Below are positions 7,244 to 10,911 of a stretch of DNA of 10,911 nt, in pieces. A program made the translations under genes and the position numbers. The DNA is taken from assembly GCA_023413275.1 (NCBI GenBank), contig JAEZPX010000243.1, positions 1-10,911 of the forward strand, in the 5' to 3' direction. The notes under the pieces were generated by a model. The model was not told the DNA's origin, made no database searches, and saw only the letters and a list, made by a program, of their open reading frames with translations. The first letter of the stretch is position 1. Every line of letters begins with the position of its first letter. The stretch is from Bacillota bacterium. GTDB taxonomy: Bacteria; Bacillota; Clostridia; Lachnospirales; Anaerotignaceae.

Positions 7244-7415
7244 ATTATCCGAAAAAAGGCGTACGAATCGAAGGGTCTAGTCCAAGTCATAAGGCAAACC
7301 CAAATACACGGCAATATTTAACTGATACGTTCGATAACTCTCAGGTTCTAAAGGTATACTTTCACTTTTGCCGTCCATTCAAATCCACCTCAGCTTTCAT
7401 AAAAAAAATTAATAT
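7208..7415 (-). promoter_or_regulatory. Structured 5' leader of mgtE with competing stems (riboswitch-like, class not recognised)
   Basis: Three pairings exclude each other on the minus strand. Stem 1: ACGGCAA (7374-7368) with TTGCCGT (7314-7308), seven pairs, enclosing a hairpin AAAG/CTTT (7362-7350) and a hairpin CTGA/TCAG with an inner GTT/AAC (7344-7322). Stem 2: GCCGTGTATT (7312-7303) with AATACACGGC (7246-7237), ten perfect pairs, sharing five bases with stem 1. Stem 3: the terminator at 7243-7214, sharing seven bases with stem 2. So stem 1 would release the terminator and stem 2 would block it, the logic of an OFF-type attenuator. The M-box (ykoK), the known Mg2+ riboswitch of mgtE genes, has conserved blocks such as GGTGAGGCTCC that I do not find here. 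The fold is seen by eye and no energy was computed. Confidence 0.6.
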
Positions 7416-7421
7416 ATACTT

Positions 7422-7450
7422 AGTATATGCTTGAAAAATTTTAACGTCAA
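7422..7450 (-). promoter_or_regulatory. Sigma-A-type promoter of mgtE
   Basis: On the minus strand: -35 TTGACG (7450-7445), a 17-bp spacer, -10 TATACT (7427-7422). Transcription would start near 7415, about 228 nt before the mgtE start codon. A near-perfect dyad (7414-7428, arms ATATACT and AGTATAT around one base) covers the -10 and the start point. Confidence 0.8.
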
Positions 7451-7545
7451 CACCATATGAGAAATTTCTTGGAAAAGTTTCAAACTTCATCAACAAAATT
7501 CGCCATAATAAAATACAAATAGTCAGGCTAAATTTTTAAAAACTG

Positions 7546-8892
7546 TTAGTATTTCTTTAAAAAGTTTCCAAATTTAGTATATTGACCTAACCAAGTCAAA
7601 TCAACAGTACCCGTTGGGCCGTTTCTTTGCTTTGCAATAATCAATTCTGCTTGGTTCTTTTTCTCCGTTTCGGGGAAGTAATATTCATCCCGATAAAGAA
7701 AAGCCACAACGTCAGCATCCTGCTCAATGGCACCAGATTCACGTAAGTCTGATAACATAGGCCTATGGTCACTTCTCTGCTCACAGGCACGGCTTAGCTG
7801 AGATAATGCAATCACAGGTGATTCCATCTCACGGGCAATTGCCTTTAAATTACGGGAAATTTCCGAAATTTCTTGTTGTCTGGAGTCCGTTCTACCGTTG
7901 CCGCTCATTAACTGTAAGTAATCAATTACAATCAGCCCCAAGCCTTTTTCTACCTTTAAACGGCGGCATTTTGAGCGCACGTCCATGGGAGAAATACCGG
8001 GGGTGTCATCAATATAAATCGGCGCTTGAGAAAGAGGCCCCATGGCACGAATCAAATCCTCCCAATCTTTATCGTTTAAATCTCCGGTTCTAAGCTTTTG
8101 TGCATCCAGCATTGCCTCTGAGCAAAGCATACGGTTTACCAACTGTTCCCGACTCATTTCCAAAGAAAATACGGCCACAGGTACATTTCCTCGAATTGCC
8201 GCATTTTGAATGATATTTAATGCAAAGGCCGTTTTACCCATGGAAGGGCGGGCAGCAAGGAGCACTAAATCTGACTTTTGCAGCCCTGCAGTCTTTGCAT
8301 CAAAGTCAACAAATCCCGTAGGTACTCCTGTTAGCTTGCCCTTAGAGCGGTAAATATCCTCAATTTTTTCAATGGAATCCACAGCAATATCTCGAATATG
8401 GTGAAACTCCTCAGAATGGCGTTTCTGCATAATATCAAAGATACTTTTTTCTGCCTGATCCATAATACTATTGATGGATTCTTTTCCCTCAAAGCTCATT
8501 TGAGAGAGATCCCCCGCCGTGCGAATCAAACGACGCAAAACAGATTTCTCTTCAACAATTGCAGCATAGTGACGCACGTTGACAGAACTGCCCACAGCAG
8601 TAGATAGGGTTGCCAAGAAAGGCACACCGCCTACCTGCTCAAATACGCCCTTCTCTTCCAGCTTATTTTTTACTGTAACCACATCAATGGGGGATGCTTG
8701 ACGGTATAATTCTTCCGCCGCTTCAAAAACCATTCTATGGTCAGGACGATAAAAATCCTCTCCGGAAAGAATTTCAAGGGCAACCGACGCTGCCTCTCTG
8801 TCCAAAAACATAGAGCCCAATACGGCCTGTTCCGCTGTTTCATCGTGGGGCGGCACGCCACGGATATTTTCATTTTGTTTTTGCTGTTCCAT
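7546..8892 (-). CDS. dnaB: Replicative DNA helicase DnaB
   Basis: 448 residues, full length for the hexameric helicase that unwinds DNA at the replication fork (called dnaC in Bacillus subtilis). The N-terminal DnaB domain spans about 13-115, with the PHDETAEQAVLGSM start typical of the family; a linker follows, and the RecA-like ATPase spans about 187-445. The Walker A motif ARPSMGKT (214-221, K220), the catalytic glutamate in FSLEMS (E245), Walker B IVIDYLQLM (D324), ALSQLSR (Q365) and the arginine-finger region KQRNGPTG (R423) are all intact. SDLRESGAIEQDADVV (381-396) is a classic DnaB block. No intein or insertion interrupts it. The start has GGAGG eight bases upstream and lies 20 bp after rplI. 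I see no strong terminator behind it, so transcripts may run into the mgtE leader. Confidence 0.97.
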   Translation of the reverse strand: MEQQKQNENIRGVPPHDETAEQAVLGSMFLDREAASVALEILSGEDFYRPDHRMVFEAAEELYRQASPIDVVTVKNKLEEKGVFEQVGGVPFLATLSTAVGSSVNVRHYAAIVEEKSVLRRLIRTAGDLSQMSFEGKESINSIMDQAEKSIFDIMQKRHSEEFHHIRDIAVDSIEKIEDIYRSKGKLTGVPTGFVDFDAKTAGLQKSDLVLLAARPSMGKTAFALNIIQNAAIRGNVPVAVFSLEMSREQLVNRMLCSEAMLDAQKLRTGDLNDKDWEDLIRAMGPLSQAPIYIDDTPGISPMDVRSKCRRLKVEKGLGLIVIDYLQLMSGNGRTDSRQQEISEISRNLKAIAREMESPVIALSQLSRACEQRSDHRPMLSDLRESGAIEQDADVVAFLYRDEYYFPETEKKNQAELIIAKQRNGPTGTVDLTWLGQYTKFGNFLKKY

Positions 8893-8912
8893 GTATTCCG
8901 CCTCCGCTTTTA

Positions 8913-9359
8913 TTAAACCTCTACAATCTTAATGGTAACTTCTGCGCTAACCTTAGGATGCAGCTTAATGGTTGCCGTTCTTTCTCCAACCATTTTAATA
9001 GGGTCGCCAATAGAAACCTTCTTTTTATCAATATCTTGTTTCGTTTGCTCCACAATTGCGTCAGCAACTTCCTTATTTGTAACAGAACCGAATAATTTTC
9101 CGTTTCCGCCTGTTTTCACCTTGATTGTAACAACTTGATCCTTCAAATTTTCTGCAATCTTCTGAGCATTTTCCAGCTCCTCTTGTTTTCTCTTTTCCTC
9201 GGATTTTTGCTTTAATTCAAAGTCATTTAAATTAGACTTGGTAGCTTCCACTGCAAGCTTCTTTGGGAAAAGGAAATTTTTTGCATAGCCTTCACTTGCA
9301 TTCACTAATTCACCTTTTTTACCAACACTCTTTACATCTTGTAATAAAATCACTTTCAT
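8913..9359 (-). CDS. rplI: 50S ribosomal protein L9
   Basis: 148 residues, the normal length. L9 binds 23S rRNA near the L1 stalk and reaches out from the large subunit through a long helix. The N-terminal RNA-binding domain (MKVILLQDVKSVGKKGELV, then GYAKNFLFPKKLA) is intact. A charged K/E-rich helix covers about 41-75, and the C-terminal domain contains GKLFGSVT. The start codon comes one base after the gdpP stop codon, and its AAGGAGG site (9369-9375) lies inside the end of gdpP, which suggests translational coupling. The next gene, dnaB, follows after 20 bp. Confidence 0.97.
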   Translation of the reverse strand: MKVILLQDVKSVGKKGELVNASEGYAKNFLFPKKLAVEATKSNLNDFELKQKSEEKRKQEELENAQKIAENLKDQVVTIKVKTGGNGKLFGSVTNKEVADAIVEQTKQDIDKKKVSIGDPIKMVGERTATIKLHPKVSAEVTIKIVEV

Positions 9360-9360
9360 A

Positions 9361-10911
9361 TTACGCTTCCTCCTTCAAATATTCTTCAATGGCATGGCGA
9401 ATGGCCTCTTTTGCTTCTTCCGTGGTAACATTTTGGAGCTGTGCTCCAGAAACCGTAAGATGTCCGCCGCCGCCCAATCTTTCCATAATTCTTTGTACGT
9501 TAATATCTCCAAAGCTGCGGGCGCTGATATAAACCGTATCCCCCACCTTGCAGCATACAAAGGACGCCTTAACTCCTGTTACATTCATTAATTCATCCGC
9601 CGCTTGGGCTGCCGTCAGCGTTGAATTCTCCACATTGGCAGGACACACTGATATGGCGATATTGCCCATAAAAAGCTCTGCATCCTTAACTGTGGAAGCC
9701 TTTGCTTTATACGCATCCATATCATTTTGAAATAACAACCTCACACGGATGCTGTCTGCGCCGTTACGGCGTAAAAATCCTGCGGCTTCAAAGGTAATTG
9801 CCCCCGTCTTTACACAGAAATTTTTTGTGTCAACGGTAATACCTGCCAAAAGAGCATCTGCCTCCACACTGGTAAGCTTGACTTTTTTTCCAATATGCTG
9901 AATCATTTCAGTAATTAGCTCCGCCGTTGAGGATGCATATGCTTCATGATAAACCAAAACTGCCTGATCAATGGCATCGGCACTTTTTCTATGATGATCA
10001 AATAAAACAATCCTTTTTGCCGCCTCTAATACTTGAGGGCTTTCCACCATACTTTTTCGATGGGTATCTACAATAATCACCAGGGTTTTTGCGTCCATAG
10101 TTTTCAAGGCTTCTGCTGTTTTCAATGTTAGATTCAAATGACTTCCGTTGGCCATCATTTTATCCCAAAGTCTGCGAATACCAACGCCCACCTCGTCCAT
10201 TACAATATTGCACCGTTTGTCCATGGCTCTTGCAATGGCACAAATGCCCAAACAAGCACCCATACTGTCCAAATCCCCGTTCTTATGTCCCATAACCAAA
10301 ATTCCCGAAGACTCACCCATGAGTTCCCATAGCGCATCTGCCTTTACCCGGGCACGAATGCGGGCATTTCGTCCCATCTCCCCTGTCTTACCACCGTAGA
10401 AAAGAAAGCTTTCCCCCTCCTTCACTACAACTTGGTCACCACCTCTACCCAAGGCCAAGTCGATGGCAGCTTTTGCATTCTGCATGGCTTCATCCAAAGA
10501 ATTACCACCAATACCAATGCCCATGCTGACAGTTACAGGGATATGGTCTCCCACGCTAATTTCACGAATATCGTTTAAAATATCAAACTTCTTTTCTTTT
10601 AATTGCAACAGCATACCTTTTTTCAGTAAAAAGAAATATCGATCCTTCTCCAGCTTTCGGATTACGCCATCCACATCTTGCGCCAGTTGATTTAACTTTC
10701 TGTCAATCAATGCCGACAATATAGGCCAACGGCTTTCATCCAAGTTGTCCACAACTTCCTCATAGTTATCTAAGAAAATCATACCCGCAACCGTTTGCTG
10801 CTCCGCCAAACATACAGATAGCCGCTCTCTTTCCGTAACATCTACCAAGGTCATAGTCAAAACAGTACCAACAGCACCATTTTCCTCGATGATATCGCAA
10901 TGATCCAAAGC
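9361..10911 (-). CDS. gdpP: Cyclic-di-AMP phosphodiesterase GdpP (DHH family), 5' end beyond window
   Basis: GdpP cleaves c-di-AMP to pApA at the membrane and so tunes a second messenger that controls potassium and osmolyte balance in Firmicutes. The visible 517 codons lack the N-terminal membrane segments and probably part of the PAS region; full proteins are about 650 residues. Counting from the codon at 10908, a degenerate GGDEF domain occupies about 38-165, ending in the typical LALGRGGDQV. The DHH domain follows, with GHKNGDLDSMG (H208, D212, D214), IVDTH (D281), the FDHHRK motif (D304, H305, H306) and GITVDTKNF (D360). The DHHA1 domain ends in GGGGHLTVSGAQ (479-490). All metal-binding residues look intact. 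The TTG at 10908 is internal, since the frame stays open to the window edge. The order gdpP-rplI-dnaB matches yybT-rplI-dnaC of B. subtilis. Confidence 0.94.
   Translation of the reverse strand, partial: ALDHCDIIEENGAVGTVLTMTLVDVTERERLSVCLAEQQTVAGMIFLDNYEEVVDNLDESRWPILSALIDRKLNQLAQDVDGVIRKLEKDRYFFLLKKGMLLQLKEKKFDILNDIREISVGDHIPVTVSMGIGIGGNSLDEAMQNAKAAIDLALGRGGDQVVVKEGESFLFYGGKTGEMGRNARIRARVKADALWELMGESSGILVMGHKNGDLDSMGACLGICAIARAMDKRCNIVMDEVGVGIRRLWDKMMANGSHLNLTLKTAEALKTMDAKTLVIIVDTHRKSMVESPQVLEAAKRIVLFDHHRKSADAIDQAVLVYHEAYASSTAELITEMIQHIGKKVKLTSVEADALLAGITVDTKNFCVKTGAITFEAAGFLRRNGADSIRVRLLFQNDMDAYKAKASTVKDAELFMGNIAISVCPANVENSTLTAAQAADELMNVTGVKASFVCCKVGDTVYISARSFGDINVQRIMERLGGGGHLTVSGAQLQNVTTEEAKEAIRHAIEEYLKEEA

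Noticed and set aside
7261..7275. TTCGATTC on the minus strand, like a tRNA T-loop
   Set aside because: The flanking bases do not form a T stem, and no D-arm, anticodon arm or CCA end is found.
7261..7350. Plus-strand resemblance to a glycine riboswitch (CGAAGG and CTCTCAGG words)
   Set aside because: Only short words match, the spacing between them is too long, the closing helices are missing, and the plus strand here leads into the antisense of dnaB.
7322..7352. GAACCTGA in the mgtE leader, reminiscent of a TPP riboswitch
   Set aside because: The other conserved TPP blocks (CTGAGA before it, and GCG-AGGG after it at the right distance) are missing, and the downstream gene is a Mg2+ transporter.
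7240..7434. A 64-codon plus-strand frame in the mgtE leader
   Set aside because: It lies antisense to the structured leader and has no ribosome binding site or protein-like features.

Overview
This window reads as the chromosome of a low-GC Gram-positive anaerobe, most likely a member of Clostridia (Lachnospirales-like). That placement rests on protein flavour, Shine-Dalgarno (SD) sequences of the GGAGG type, AT-rich spacers and the gdpP-rplI-dnaB gene order known from Firmicutes. No alignment was run. I see no insertion sequence, phage gene, CRISPR array, tRNA or rRNA. The genes are ordinary housekeeping and envelope genes; the most interesting material is in the non-coding leaders.

Layout, left to right. 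(1) Bases 1-1402, minus strand: a LytR-CpsA-Psr (LCP) cell-wall polymer ligase and, 19 bp downstream, the start of a second membrane-anchored protein cut by the window edge. (2) Bases 1403-1823: a divergent promoter region with a clear sigma-A-type promoter facing each way. (3) Bases 1824-3713, plus strand: an LTA-synthase/phosphoglycerol-transferase-like membrane enzyme, ending in a good intrinsic terminator. (4) Bases 3714-4238: an AT-rich spacer, a promoter and a roughly 215-nt leader with several hairpins. (5) Bases 4239-5627, plus strand: a Na+-coupled amino-acid symporter of the SNF/NSS family. (6) Bases 5628-5834: two convergent terminators. (7) Bases 5835-7187, minus strand: the Mg2+ channel/transporter MgtE, preceded by a roughly 200-nt leader (about 7208-7415). 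(8) Bases 7546-10911, minus strand: gdpP (partial), rplI and dnaB, closely packed as one operon.

The main finding is the mgtE leader. It contains three mutually exclusive pairings (an upstream closing stem, an antiterminator and a terminator followed by six U) arranged like a transcription-attenuating riboswitch. I cannot find the known M-box (ykoK) sequence signatures in it. It may be an unassigned metal-sensing or other regulatory RNA. A second long, hairpin-rich leader precedes the SNF transporter gene.

How the genes fit together: the LCP and LTA-synthase-like proteins point to wall-polymer assembly. GdpP degrades c-di-AMP, a regulator of osmolyte and ion balance in Firmicutes. MgtE and the SNF symporter move Mg2+ and Na+/amino acids. 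A shared envelope/ion-homeostasis theme is inference only; the genes are in separate transcription units.
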